This document shows positions 16,110 through 24,252 of a stretch of DNA of 64,000 nucleotides, one piece after another. Position numbers and translations under genes: made by a program. The stretch's first letter is position 1, and every line of letters starts with the position of its first letter. The stretch is from Gammaproteobacteria bacterium (lineage in GTDB: Bacteria > Pseudomonadota > Gammaproteobacteria > Steroidobacterales > GCA-2729495): contig JAHDYM010000003.1 in the NCBI GenBank assembly GCA_023383705.1, positions 1-64,000 of the forward strand. The letters run 5' to 3'. The notes below the pieces were generated by a model. That model saw only the letters and a list, made by a program, of their open reading frames with translations. It had not been told where the DNA came from and searched no databases.

Positions 16110-18160
16110 ACAGTGATTCCGGTTTGGGTGATGCCGGTCTGCTTCAGCAGCGCGTCCACATGGGCTGGCCGGCCGCGGAAAGCGATGAAGGCCTCGGCGA
16201 TGTCCCGCGAGCCGCCGACCTCGAGTATGTTCTGCCTGAAGCGCTGCGCCAGCTCCGCGTTGAACAGCCCGCCTTCCTCGAAGGCCGCAAAGGCGTCCGC
16301 CGCCAGGACTTCCGCCCACTTGTAGCTGTAGTAGCCGGCCGCGTAACCGCCGCCGAAGATATGCGTGAAGGCATGGGCGAGGCGGTTCCACTCCGGGTAA
16401 CGGATGACCGCCACGTCGGCCCGCACTTCGCGCAGGATCGCGGCGACACGCGCGCCGTCGGCCGGTTCGGCTCCGCCATGGATGCGCATGTCGAAGAGCG
16501 CGAACTCGACCTGGCGGAGCAGATCCAGGCCGGCCTGGAAATTCTTCGATTCGCGCAGGTTCTTCAGGATGGTCGCCGGCAGCGGCTCGCCGGTCTGGTA
16601 GTGGGCCGAGCAGAGCGCAACCACTTCCGGTTCCCAGGCGAAGGTTTCCATGAACTGGCTGGGCAGCTCGACCGCATCCCAGGGCACCCCATTGATGCCG
16701 GCGACACTCGGGTAGTCGATGCGCGTCAGCAGGTGGTGGAGCACATGGCCCATCTCGTGGAACAGCGTCACGACGTCGTCGTGCGTGAGCAGCGAGGGCC
16801 GGTCACCGGTGGGGCGCGAGTAATTGCAGACCAGGTGGGCCACGGGTATCTGCAGTTGTCCGCCTTCGCGGCTGCGGTTCAGGCACTGGTCCATCCAGGC
16901 GCCGGCACGCTTGGTGGAGCGCGCGAAGAAATCGACGTAGAAGCCGCCAACCGGTTTGCCGTCCGGGCCGCTCAGCTGGTAGTAGGCGGCGTTCTGGTCC
17001 CAGGTTTCGATGCCCTCGACCGGCGCGACGCGCAGGCCATAGAGTTTTTCGAGCACGCTGAACAGGCCCGACATGACCCGCGGCAGCGGGAAGAAGGGCC
17101 GCAGCTCTTCATCGGAGATCGCGTACTTCCGGTGCCGCAGTTTTTCGGAGTAGTAGGCGATATCCCAGGGTTCGAGACTGAAGCCGGCGAAGGCCTCGAG
17201 TTCGGCCAGCTCGCGCCGTGCCGCTGCGCGCGAGTGTGCGACCAGGTCCATCAGGAAGGTCCGCACTTCATCCGCCGATTTCGCCATCTTGGTGGCCAGC
17301 GAGTAGTCGGCATAATTGGCGTAACCGACAATCTGCGCTGCCTCATGGCGCAAGGCCAGGATGCGCTCGATCACCGCGCTGTTGTCATTGCCGGGCGAGT
17401 AATCCGCCTGGTCCGAAGCGCGCGTGGACCATGCCCGGTAGATCTGCTGGCGCAGTTCCCGGTCATCCGCATGCGTGACCACATCCACGTAGGTGGGCTG
17501 GTCGAGCTGCAGGATCCAGCCTTCCTTGCCGGATTCCCGAGCCAGCTCGGCGGCCGCCTCCACGACATGCGCCGGAATGCCCTTGAGCCGCTCCGCACCG
17601 CTGATGTGCAGTGACCAGGCAGCGGCCGAGTCGAGAACGTTGTGTTCAAAGAGCGCTTCGGTCTGTGCCAGCTCTTCCATGATGGCCTTGAAGCGCGCCT
17701 TCTGCTCCTCGGGCAAGTGCACGCCGGCCAGCGTGAAATCGCGGATCGCGAGTTCGAGCAGGCGCTCGCCGCCCTCACTGGCACCCTTCTGTTTCGCCGC
17801 CTTGTCGGTGCTGAGCCGCTGATACAACTGGTAGAGCCGCTGGTTGTGGCCGAGCTCGGTGGCATAGCGCGACAGTGCCGGCAGGCAGGCGTCGTAGGCG
17901 GCGCGCAGCTCGGGCGCATTGGCCACCGACTGCAGGTGCCGTACCGGTGCCCAGACGCGGTGCAGCCGGTCGCCCAGCGCCTCGAGCGGCAGGATCAGCG
18001 CCTCGAAGTCGGGGGCTGACTGGCTGGCGGCCTCGATCAGTTGCTCGAGTTCAGCGCGGCTGGCCTCGATGGTTTCGAGTACCGCCGGTTCGACGTGTTC
18101 TGGCCGGATATGTGCAAAGGCCGGCAGGCCGGTGGCCTGCAGCAGGGGATTGTTGTTCAA
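16106..18160 (-). CDS. prlC: Oligopeptidase A (M3 zinc metallopeptidase)
   Basis: A 684-residue cytoplasmic peptidase of the thimet oligopeptidase family, which degrades oligopeptides including cleaved signal peptides. The zinc site HEMGH is clear within VTLFHEMGHVLHHLL, with downstream Glu in FMETFAWEPE and substrate-binding Tyr/Gly in the IFGGGYAAGYYSYKWAEV region. The N-terminus NPLLQATGLPAFAHIRPEHV fits E. coli PrlC, as does the length of about 680. It is the first gene of a pair with xthA on the minus strand. Confidence 0.96.
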   Translation of the reverse strand: MNNNPLLQATGLPAFAHIRPEHVEPAVLETIEASRAELEQLIEAASQSAPDFEALILPLEALGDRLHRVWAPVRHLQSVANAPELRAAYDACLPALSRYATELGHNQRLYQLYQRLSTDKAAKQKGASEGGERLLELAIRDFTLAGVHLPEEQKARFKAIMEELAQTEALFEHNVLDSAAAWSLHISGAERLKGIPAHVVEAAAELARESGKEGWILQLDQPTYVDVVTHADDRELRQQIYRAWSTRASDQADYSPGNDNSAVIERILALRHEAAQIVGYANYADYSLATKMAKSADEVRTFLMDLVAHSRAAARRELAELEAFAGFSLEPWDIAYYSEKLRHRKYAISDEELRPFFPLPRVMSGLFSVLEKLYGLRVAPVEGIETWDQNAAYYQLSGPDGKPVGGFYVDFFARSTKRAGAWMDQCLNRSREGGQLQIPVAHLVCNYSRPTGDRPSLLTHDDVVTLFHEMGHVLHHLLTRIDYPSVAGINGVPWDAVELPSQFMETFAWEPEVVALCSAHYQTGEPLPATILKNLRESKNFQAGLDLLRQVEFALFDMRIHGGAEPADGARVAAILREVRADVAVIRYPEWNRLAHAFTHIFGGGYAAGYYSYKWAEVLAADAFAAFEEGGLFNAELAQRFRQNILEVGGSRDIAEAFIAFRGRPAHVDALLKQTGITQTGITV

Positions 18161-18302
18161 GACGCTGACCTGGGCTGTAGTTGCGCAATATCGCGCCCCG
18201 GAATGCTAACGGAAAGCGCGATGAATCCCCAAGATGCGAATCACCCGATTCCGTCCGCTTGCTAGACTTGCCGCCTCTCTACGGTGCAACAGGGCGATGC
18301 GC

Positions 18303-19649
18303 ATGGCGGAACGGTTTGATCTCATCGTGATCGGCGGTGGCAGCGGTGGTCTGGCCGCCGCCCAGCGTGCCGTGGAATATGGCGCCCGGGTGGCAGTGGT
18401 CGAGTCGGCCGCCCTCGGTGGCACCTGCGTCAACGTCGGCTGCGTGCCGAAGAAGCTGGTCTACAACGCGGCCAGCCTGGCGCACCTGATGCACGATGCC
18501 CGCGACTACGGTTTTGCGGTGACCGTCACCGGCCAGGACTGGGCCGGCTTCAAGGCCAAACGCGATGCCTACATCCAGCGCCTGAACGGCATCTATGCCG
18601 GCAACCTGGCGCGCAAGAACATAAAGCATGTCGTCGGCCGGGCGCGCTTCCTGGATGCGCACAGTGTCGACGTCGACGGCCAGCAGCTGTCGGCCGCGCA
18701 CATCATCATCGCCACCGGCGGTCGCCCGCTGGTTCCGGACCTGCCCGGCAGCGAGCTCGGCCTGGTCTCGGATGATTTCTTTGCCCTTACGGAGCGGCCA
18801 CAGCGGGTCGCCCTGGTCGGTGCCGGCTATATTGCGGTCGAGTTTGCCGGCGCACTGCGTGCGCTCGGTTCGGAGGTCACGCTGCTGGCCCGACATGCCC
18901 GCGTGCTCCGGCATCTGGACGAGTCGCTGCAGGAAGGCGTGCTGGAAGCGTTCGCTGCCGACGGCATCAACTTTGTCGGCAATGCGGTGCCATCCGGGCT
19001 GCAACGCTCGGCGCAGGGCCTGCAGCTCGACACTGCGGATGGTCGCAGCCACGGTCCCTTCGATGCGCTGTTCTGGGTGGTCGGTCGCGTGCCGGCGACC
19101 GCCGGCCTGGGTCTGGAGGCCGCCGGTGTGCAGACCGACAAGGCTGGCTTCGTGCCGACCGACGCGTACCAGGTCACCAACGTGCCGCATATCTATGCGC
19201 TCGGCGACGTCACCGGCCGCGCGGCGCTCACGCCGGTGGCAGTGGCGGCCGGCCGGCGCCTGTGCGACCGGGTGTTCGGCGGCATGCGCGGCCGGCATCT
19301 CGACTACAACAACATCCCCACGGTGATCTTCAGCCATCCGCCGATCGGCACCTGCGGGCTGAGCGAGGCGGAAGCGCGCGAAAAGTTTGGCGATGCAGTA
19401 AAAGTCTATAGTTCGAATTTCGTGCCGCTCTGGAATGGCATGACCACGCACAAGCCGAAGACACGCATGAAGCTGGTTACCGCCGGCGCGGAGCAGAAGA
19501 TGGTCGGTTGCCATATCATGGGCCCCGGCGCCGACGAGATGCTGCAGGGTTTCGCGGTGGCGATCCGCATGGGTGCCACCAAGCGCGACTTCGACGACAC
19601 CGTGGCCATCCATCCCACCGTCGCCGAAGAACTCGTCACCATGCGCTGA
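18303..19649 (+). CDS. gorA: Glutathione-disulfide reductase
   Basis: A 448-residue FAD/NADPH enzyme that recycles glutathione disulfide. The sequence shows the FAD dinucleotide fold [18 protein letters not shown], the redox-active disulfide [13 protein letters not shown], the NADPH fold [32 protein letters not shown], and the C-terminal dimer-interface His in [15 protein letters not shown] 18303 has AGGG eight bases upstream; ATG 18297 is the alternative. Its stop codon lies inside a copy of the dispersed repeat. The genome region also carries gshA, so glutathione is both made and recycled. Confidence 0.95.
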   Translation: MAERFDLIVIGGGSGGLAAAQRAVEYGARVAVVESAALGGTCVNVGCVPKKLVYNAASLAHLMHDARDYGFAVTVTGQDWAGFKAKRDAYIQRLNGIYAGNLARKNIKHVVGRARFLDAHSVDVDGQQLSAAHIIIATGGRPLVPDLPGSELGLVSDDFFALTERPQRVALVGAGYIAVEFAGALRALGSEVTLLARHARVLRHLDESLQEGVLEAFAADGINFVGNAVPSGLQRSAQGLQLDTADGRSHGPFDALFWVVGRVPATAGLGLEAAGVQTDKAGFVPTDAYQVTNVPHIYALGDVTGRAALTPVAVAAGRRLCDRVFGGMRGRHLDYNNIPTVIFSHPPIGTCGLSEAEAREKFGDAVKVYSSNFVPLWNGMTTHKPKTRMKLVTAGAEQKMVGCHIMGPGADEMLQGFAVAIRMGATKRDFDDTVAIHPTVAEELVTMR

Positions 19650-19673
19650 AAAGGTGTCAGATTTATTTTCCCG
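19648..19673 (+). repeat. Dispersed repeat, forward copy at the gorA stop
   Basis: GAAAA followed by GGTGTCAGATTTATTTTC and CCCG, overlapping the gorA stop codon. The last 21 bases form a perfect inverted repeat with 20871-20891, so the two copies bracket the SYLF and hicAB genes. Confidence 0.8.
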
Positions 19674-19699
19674 CTTCCGTGCCGGATCAGGAGAGTCAC

Positions 19700-20263
19700 A
19701 TGAACAAGACTGCGATGACAGCATCAATCCGCGTGGGCTTCTGCATGCTCGCAATGCTGTGCCTCAGCGTGCCCTTTGCCGTCCACGCCTCTACCGCTGC
19801 CGAGATCGATGCCAAGGTCAATGCGGCGCTGGCCAGGCTGAAAGCGGAAGTGCCGGGCTCGACGCAGGTGCTGGCCGATGCCAAGGGCGTGCTGGTCTTT
19901 GCCGAGGTCATCAAGGCCGGCTTCGTGATCGCCGGTGAAGGTGGCGAGGGTGCGCTGCGCATCGGCGGCAAGACCACCGGCTACTACAGCATTTTCTCCG
20001 GTTCGGTCGGCTTCCAGGCCGGCGGCCAGAAGCGCGACATCATCATGGTGTTCCTCGACGCCGATGCGCTGAAGCAGTTCCGCGACAGCAAGGGCTGGAA
20101 GGCCGGCGTCGATGGCAACGTCACGCTGATCGACACGGGCGCGAGCGGCACCATCGATACCGCAACGCTCAAGAAACCCATCGTCGCCTTCATGGTCGGC
20201 CAGAAGGGCCTGATGGCCGGCATCTCGCTGGACGGCTCGAAGATCACCAGGCTCGAGCGCTAG
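19700..20263 (+). CDS. SYLF (YSC84-like) domain protein with signal peptide
   Basis: A 187-residue exported protein. A signal peptide (MLAMLCLSVPFAVHAS, cleavage after about residue 30) is followed by a SYLF lipid-binding domain: VLVFAEVIKAGFVIAGEGGEG, YYSIFSGSVGFQAGGQKRD and the C-terminal MVGQKGLMAGISLDGSKITR. Bacterial SYLF proteins are periplasmic or outer-membrane associated, with poorly known roles in lipid or surface processes. AGGAG lies 7 bases before ATG 19700. It sits between two inverted copies of the dispersed repeat, together with hicAB. Confidence 0.85.
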   Translation: MNKTAMTASIRVGFCMLAMLCLSVPFAVHASTAAEIDAKVNAALARLKAEVPGSTQVLADAKGVLVFAEVIKAGFVIAGEGGEGALRIGGKTTGYYSIFSGSVGFQAGGQKRDIIMVFLDADALKQFRDSKGWKAGVDGNVTLIDTGASGTIDTATLKKPIVAFMVGQKGLMAGISLDGSKITRLER

Positions 20264-20275
20264 CCGATACCTTTT

Positions 20276-20515
20276 CTAGGCGACGCTCTGCATGCGGTTG
20301 GCGAAATCACGTCCTGAGGTGGCTGGTGGCAGCGGTTTTCCTTCCCGCTGGTACAGGGCAATCGCCTCCTCGACGATCTCGCAAAGTTCCTCGAATACCA
20401 GTTGCTCATCGTCGCCATGACACCCGCCGAGGATGAGTCCTGGAGCGCTGCCGACGTAGCACTGGTCCTCTTCAGACCATTCCACGATCTTGGCATACCT
20501 TGCGCTGGCCTTCAT
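20276..20515 (-). CDS. hicB: HicB-family antitoxin
   Basis: A 79-residue HicB-like protein: the partial RNase-H-like fold shows AKIVEWSEEDQCYVGSAPGL and the helix ELCEIVEEAIALYQREGKPL. HicB neutralises the HicA mRNA interferase and represses the operon. It overlaps the toxin gene by 4 bases (ATGA), toxin first, the standard hicAB order. No separate C-terminal helix-turn-helix is present, so DNA binding, if any, must use another surface. Confidence 0.85.
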   Translation of the reverse strand: MKASARYAKIVEWSEEDQCYVGSAPGLILGGCHGDDEQLVFEELCEIVEEAIALYQREGKPLPPATSGRDFANRMQSVA

Positions 20516-20709
20516 TCCCTTACCTCTGAAACGGCCCTGCGAACTGCCTGGATCTGATACTGCCTAGCATCGTCGCCGAGTTTGCCTGAAATCGTCACCG
20601 GCTTCGACAACGCGGGATGGACATAATTCCTGTGGCTGCCTTTGCCACCACGGTTGCTGAAGCCTGCGCGCTCCAGTTCCCCGATCAGATCCCGGACTCT
20701 CGGCGGCAT
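20512..20709 (-). CDS. hicA: HicA-family mRNA interferase toxin
   Basis: A 65-residue small basic protein with the double-stranded-RNA-binding-like HicA fold: VRDLIGELERAGFSNRGGKG, catalytic His in GSHRNYVHP, and a C-terminal IQAVRRAVSE helix. HicA toxins cleave mRNA independently of ribosomes. The ATG at 20709 gives the standard length; an in-frame GTG/ATG extension to 20742 adds 11 residues without similarity. The upstream 229-base gap to 20971 holds a dispersed repeat and the operator of the next toxin-antitoxin pair. Confidence 0.85.
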   Translation of the reverse strand: MPPRVRDLIGELERAGFSNRGGKGSHRNYVHPALSKPVTISGKLGDDARQYQIQAVRRAVSEVRE

Positions 20710-20870
20710 TATCGGGAGTACCTGATGAATGCTGTACAGCAAACTGCGTGGCGAAACACAGCGTCAGCGAGGCGGCCTGCCCGTATGGAAGCCTCACGAA
20801 AGCCTGAGAGACGCTGCAAGGGTAGTTGCTGGTGTCCCCCACAATCACGCCGCGAAAGGCGCGTAAGTGA

Positions 20871-20893
20871 CGGGAAAATAAATCTGACACCAT
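20871..20893 (-). repeat. Dispersed repeat, reverse copy
   Basis: CGGGAAAATAAATCTGACAC and following bases: the reverse complement of the copy at 19648, identical over 21 positions. It lies in the gap between hicA and the Phd/VapC pair. Confidence 0.8.
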
Positions 20894-20938
20894 TCTGCAG
20901 AAAGCGACGTTGACGGCAGCCCTTTGGCGGTCCTAAGA

Positions 20939-20957
20939 TCTGACCAGACTGGTCAGA
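20939..20957. promoter_or_regulatory. Perfect palindrome upstream of the Phd/VapC pair
   Basis: TCTGACCAGACTGGTCAGA is a perfect 9+1+9 palindrome ending 14 bases before the antitoxin ATG. Position and symmetry fit the operator through which an antitoxin-toxin complex represses its own operon. Confidence 0.65.
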
Positions 20958-20971
20958 ATAAGGCTTTGGCC

Positions 20972-21220
20972 ATGACGAGCTGGCAACTGCAGGACGCCAA
21001 GGCGAGGTTCAGCCAGGTGGTTAAATCGGCTGTTACCGACGGACCGCAGCAGATCACCGTGCATGGCAAACCGGCAGCGATCGTGCTGTCGGCGGATGAC
21101 TATGCCCGCCTTGCAGGCGGCAAGCCGTCGTTCGTCGATTTCGTGCAGCAATCGCCCCTGCGCGGTGCTCCGCTGGTCGTCAAACGCGCTCGCTCGCCCG
21201 CGCGCCGCATTCGCCTGTGA
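20972..21220 (+). CDS. Phd/YefM-family antitoxin
   Basis: An 82-residue antitoxin with the Phd/YefM N-terminal DNA-binding fold: WQLQDAKARFSQVVKSAV, then ITVHGKPAAIVLSADDYARL, followed by a flexible C-tail that would wrap the toxin (FVDFVQQSPLRGAPL). Its stop overlaps the GTG of the toxin gene (GTGA). Antitoxins of this type repress their operon; the palindrome at 20939-20957 is the obvious site. Confidence 0.88.
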   Translation: MTSWQLQDAKARFSQVVKSAVTDGPQQITVHGKPAAIVLSADDYARLAGGKPSFVDFVQQSPLRGAPLVVKRARSPARRIRL

Positions 21221-21558
21221 GTTATCTGCTGGATACGAATGTGGTGTCCGAGCTGGCCAGGCCCAGGCCCGCACCCGCCGTCGTGGACTGGGTGCGGTCA
21301 GTGCCCGATGAATCGCTTCACTTCAGCGTACTGAGTCGGGGTGAGTTGCGCAGCGGCGTCGAGCGCCTGCCACCGGTATCTGCCGCGGTCGCGGATTGCT
21401 GGGGTCGCCTGATGGCCGACAGCCGCCGACCGCTACCCGCCGTGGACAGCCTGCTGGCCGCAACGGCCCTGCACCACGGCCTGCGGATGGTCACGCGCAA
21501 TGTTGTGCACTTCCGGTTCCACGGCCTCGATGTCATTGATCCGTGGTCGGGAAAATAA
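21217..21558 (+). CDS. VapC/FitB-type PIN-domain toxin
   Basis: A 113-residue PIN-domain ribonuclease. The acidic metal ligands are placed as expected: Asp in YLLDTNVVSELARP, Glu in LSRGELRSGVERL, Asp in PAVDSLLAATALHHGL, and the following MVTRNVVHF, as in FitB-like VapC proteins. Such toxins cut tRNA, rRNA or mRNA. The start is GTG overlapping the antitoxin stop. Its own stop codon (TAA) is supplied by a copy of the dispersed repeat at 21548. Confidence 0.88.
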   Translation: MSYLLDTNVVSELARPRPAPAVVDWVRSVPDESLHFSVLSRGELRSGVERLPPVSAAVADCWGRLMADSRRPLPAVDSLLAATALHHGLRMVTRNVVHFRFHGLDVIDPWSGK

Positions 21559-21565
21559 ATTTGAC
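21548..21565 (-). repeat. Dispersed repeat, reverse partial copy at the vapC stop
   Basis: CGGGAAAATAAATTTGAC matches the 5' part of the reverse-oriented element with one change. The final codons of the toxin gene and its TAA lie inside it. Confidence 0.65.
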
Positions 21566-21570
21566 GAGCT

Positions 21571-22089
21571 TTAAAAACCCAGCGAGACCGTCAGTATGGC
21601 GGTCATGGCTGAGGTTGCTATGGTAATTACTAGCCCAGCTAATCCATCCTTGTGATCGCTATACCAAAGTTCGCAACGGCCCATCCTGCTATCAAGCTTG
21701 CGGGCAATGTCTGCGCCAAGTGCAGTCAATTGAACTCGAAAAATATCCGATTCATGTGTGTATGAGACGTAGCCCGCAGCAGCGAGATAAGCTAACGGCC
21801 GTAGTACATCAGTGAGTACGGTTGCGAAAGACCCAATCGGGTCTGATGTGCTAACGGGACAGGATTTTAGCCTTTTGTCAGTGCCGCGCCAGTTACGGCC
21901 GTTCGGGATGGGTGTATCCAGTAACCACCGGAGTTCGGGCGCGTTGTATAAAAGTTCACAAGCTACAAGTTCACGCTCAAAATAGAGGCCGTGAAGTAAT
22001 CTACGCTCCATCTCGTTCATCGTTGCACTCGCTGCTGAATAGATCGCTATTCTCCGAATACTATGCGCTGCGCCGAGCCATCTGACCAT
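21571..22089 (-). CDS. Hypothetical protein with C-terminal membrane helix
   Basis: A 172-residue product I do not recognise. It is mostly soluble, with a hydrophobic C-terminus (LAGLVITIATSAMTAILTVS) that looks like a single membrane anchor. Several Met codons near the N-terminus (residues 24 and 27) are alternative starts. Base composition is visibly AT-richer than the flanking genes, as for the ankyrin gene next to it, suggesting a shared foreign origin. Confidence 0.5.
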   Translation of the reverse strand: MVRWLGAAHSIRRIAIYSAASATMNEMERRLLHGLYFERELVACELLYNAPELRWLLDTPIPNGRNWRGTDKRLKSCPVSTSDPIGSFATVLTDVLRPLAYLAAAGYVSYTHESDIFRVQLTALGADIARKLDSRMGRCELWYSDHKDGLAGLVITIATSAMTAILTVSLGF

Positions 22090-22181
22090 CTCCGGAGAAA
22101 GACTACCTAGGTAATTTCGTCCATCTGATACCGATTGGACCCTCTAGCATCGCAGGCGGTTTTCGCAGCGAATGACTCGCT

Positions 22182-22850
22182 TCACTCCGTTGCTCCCCTT
22201 GCAATCAGGTATTCAGCGATCTTATTTGCCGTATCTGGGTCCCGTGCTCTGGAGCGATTGCGCGCATGATAAAGCGCCGTTCTACCGGCGTTGTTCCTCG
22301 CGTTTATGTCGGCACCAGCCGCAAGCAAATAGACAACGGCGTCTAGATTTCCGACCTCTGCCGCTTGCATCAATGCCGTTCGATGCGGCAAACCGAAATG
22401 TGCGTTGACATCTGCTCCGCTCTCGACAAGAAGCTGCATTGAAAGCGGCTTGCGGCTCTCGATAGCCCATGCCAGAGGAGTATTTAGCATCCACTCCGTG
22501 TTCGGGTCTGCACCGTTGTTTAGCGCGTATTTGATACCGGCAATATTTTCGCTATTTACCGCTGCGACTAGATCCGCTTGAGTTGTCGTGTCCTTGAGAA
22601 GGGTTTGGACGACTGATTGACCTGCTCCGACAAAAACCACCGCTACGGTTGCTATGGTCAAGGCCAAGGCCCGCCGCTGGCGAAAGACAAACACAAGCAC
22701 TGCGGCGCAAAGAAAAAACAGACCGAATGTTGCACCTACAGCGTAGGCCACCTCCCGTGAGTGAGTTATGCGCCACGTTGATGCAGCAATTACCTTGAAC
22801 TTCAGCCATGCAAAGGGAATAGACCATGCCGCCATCACTATGGCGACCAA
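22182..22850 (-). CDS. Membrane-anchored ankyrin-repeat protein, 5' end possibly frameshifted
   Basis: A 222-residue product with two or three N-terminal hydrophobic helices (VAIVMAAWSIPFAWLKFK, GATFGLFFLCAAVLVFVF, ALTIATVAVVFVGAGQ) and then ankyrin repeats, e.g. IKYALNNGADPN, LAWAIESRKPLSMQLLVESG and MQAAEVGNLDAVVYLLAAGA. Ankyrin repeats bind proteins; the partner is unknown. The first available start is a TTG. A membrane helix in another frame just upstream (22879-22983) would join seamlessly if one T were removed at 22878-22881, so the gene is probably longer and broken, or has a sequencing error there. AT-rich compared with neighbours. Confidence 0.6.
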   Translation of the reverse strand: MVAIVMAAWSIPFAWLKFKVIAASTWRITHSREVAYAVGATFGLFFLCAAVLVFVFRQRRALALTIATVAVVFVGAGQSVVQTLLKDTTTQADLVAAVNSENIAGIKYALNNGADPNTEWMLNTPLAWAIESRKPLSMQLLVESGADVNAHFGLPHRTALMQAAEVGNLDAVVYLLAAGADINARNNAGRTALYHARNRSRARDPDTANKIAEYLIARGATE

Positions 22851-22878
22851 AAAAACTATCGAGCCTTCGGCGTATTGA

Positions 22879-22983
22879 AAAGGTTGCTATTCCAATTACT
22901 ACAGAAAATCCTGACGAGATCGCGATCGCGACCATGTTCGTTGCGATCCACATAACCGGAAGGATTACTAGGTAATAGCCCAT
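22879..22983 (-). other. Detached N-terminal fragment of the ankyrin-repeat gene
   Basis: ATG 22983 opens a frame reading MGYYLVILPVMWIATNMVAI and further hydrophobic residues up to GIATF. It then turns into low-quality sequence, whereas the ankyrin frame takes over with QYAEGSIVFLVAIVM. Skipping one base in the AAAA run (plus strand, 22878-22881) fuses them into one protein of about 266 residues. Confidence 0.5.
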
Positions 22984-23116
22984 ATTAAAAATATCCGCGA
23001 CGAATGGAGCTATGCAAACCTACATCAAACGTCATGGTGACAATAGGGATAATCCGCTTTTTGAATAAGCGGTTTTGTCTTTAATTTGTGTTCTGAGTGT
23101 CAGGAGATGCAGTGCC

Positions 23117-23136
23117 AATAAATCTGACACCTTTTC
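23117..23136 (-). repeat. Dispersed repeat, reverse copy near the qor stop
   Basis: AATAAATCTGACACCTTTTC, ending a few bases from the stop codon of the quinone reductase gene at 23142. The 158-base space 22984-23141 holds this repeat and no gene I can see. Confidence 0.75.
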
Positions 23137-23141
23137 ACTTT

Positions 23142-24113
23142 TCAGGGCAGCAGCACGGTGGAGCCGGTGGTCCTGCGGCTTTCCAGGTCGCGGTGTGCCT
23201 GCGCGACATCCTTCAGGGCGTAGCGCTGACCGATCTCGATCTGCACGGCGCCGCTGCCGATCACGCCGAACAATTCCGCGGCGCCGGCATCCAGGTCGGC
23301 CTTGCTGGCGATGAAATCGAACAGCGAGGGGCGGGTGAGGTGCAGCGAGCCGCGCTTCACCAGCTCCATCGGCGAGAACGGTTCTACCGGCCCGGAGGCA
23401 TTGCCGAAGGTCACCATGGTGCCGTGCCGGCGCAGGCAGTCGAGCGACTGCATGAAGGTGTCCTTGCCGATCGAGTCATACACCACGGCGACGCCGCCGC
23501 CCGACAGTGATTTCACCTTCGCGACAAAATCCGCATCCTTGCCGAGCACGGTCTCTGCACAGCCATGCGCGCGGGCCAGTTCGGCCTTGGCTGGCGAACC
23601 CACCACGCCGATGACTTTCGTGCCCAGCGACCTGGCCCACTGCGCGACGATCGCGCCGGTGCCGCCGGCGGCGGCATACAGCAGCACGGGATCGCCGGCC
23701 TGCACCCGGTAGCTCCGCCGCAGCAGGTACCAGGCTGTCAGTCCCTTGAGCATCGAGGAGGCGGCGACCTCGGCGCTGATGCCGGCCGGCAGTTTGAGCG
23801 TGCGCTCGGCCGGCCAGTTGCGCTTTTCGGCATAGGCGCCGGGCGGCAGGCCGGTATAGCCGACCGCCTCACCGACGCGAAAGCCGCTGACCCCGGGGCC
23901 CACGGCTTCCACCACGCCGGCCGCTTCGGTGCCGAGCCCGGCCGGCAGGCTCAGTGGATACAGGCCCGAGCGGTGGTAGGTGTCGATGAAGTTCAGGCCC
24001 ACGGCGGTCTGGCGGATGGTGAGCTCGCCGGCCCCCGGCGGCGGCAGCTCAACCTGCTCCCACTGCATGACCTCGGGTCCACCAAAGGAGTGAATGCGAA
24101 TGGCTCCAATCAT
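23142..24113 (-). CDS. qor: NADPH:quinone oxidoreductase (zeta-crystallin type)
   Basis: A 323-residue zinc-free medium-chain reductase that reduces quinones with NADPH. Seen are GLNFIDTYHRSGLYPLSLPA near the N-terminus, GTEAAGVVEAVGPGV, the nucleotide fold YAAAGGTGAIVAQWARSLG and the family pattern VVYDSIGKDTF, with the end LESRRTTGSTVLLP. ATG 24113 gives the canonical MIGAIRIHSFGGPEVM; the longer frame is antisense to the next gene. It is divergent from the ferredoxin-reductase-like gene, with a 139-base shared upstream space. Confidence 0.93.
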   Translation of the reverse strand: MIGAIRIHSFGGPEVMQWEQVELPPPGAGELTIRQTAVGLNFIDTYHRSGLYPLSLPAGLGTEAAGVVEAVGPGVSGFRVGEAVGYTGLPPGAYAEKRNWPAERTLKLPAGISAEVAASSMLKGLTAWYLLRRSYRVQAGDPVLLYAAAGGTGAIVAQWARSLGTKVIGVVGSPAKAELARAHGCAETVLGKDADFVAKVKSLSGGGVAVVYDSIGKDTFMQSLDCLRRHGTMVTFGNASGPVEPFSPMELVKRGSLHLTRPSLFDFIASKADLDAGAAELFGVIGSGAVQIEIGQRYALKDVAQAHRDLESRRTTGSTVLLP

Positions 24114-24252
24114 CACGACCGCCTGCTGGAAAATGCTGCAAAAAGGAGGACCGGCGCCGCTGCGCCGATGTGCGACAGTATAATCCTGCAGCACGAGATC
24201 ACTCGATTGCATGGCGGGTCTGTGCGAGCCGCTGCCAGGGAGTAAAAGAATA

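Noticed and set aside
18279-19754. Antisense frame over gorA
   Set aside because: A shadow of the glutathione reductase reading frame with no motifs of its own.
22552-22877. Continuation of the frame opening at 22983 through the ankyrin gene
   Set aside because: After residue about 35 it becomes Ser/Cys/Arg-rich shadow sequence; the ankyrin frame is the real one.
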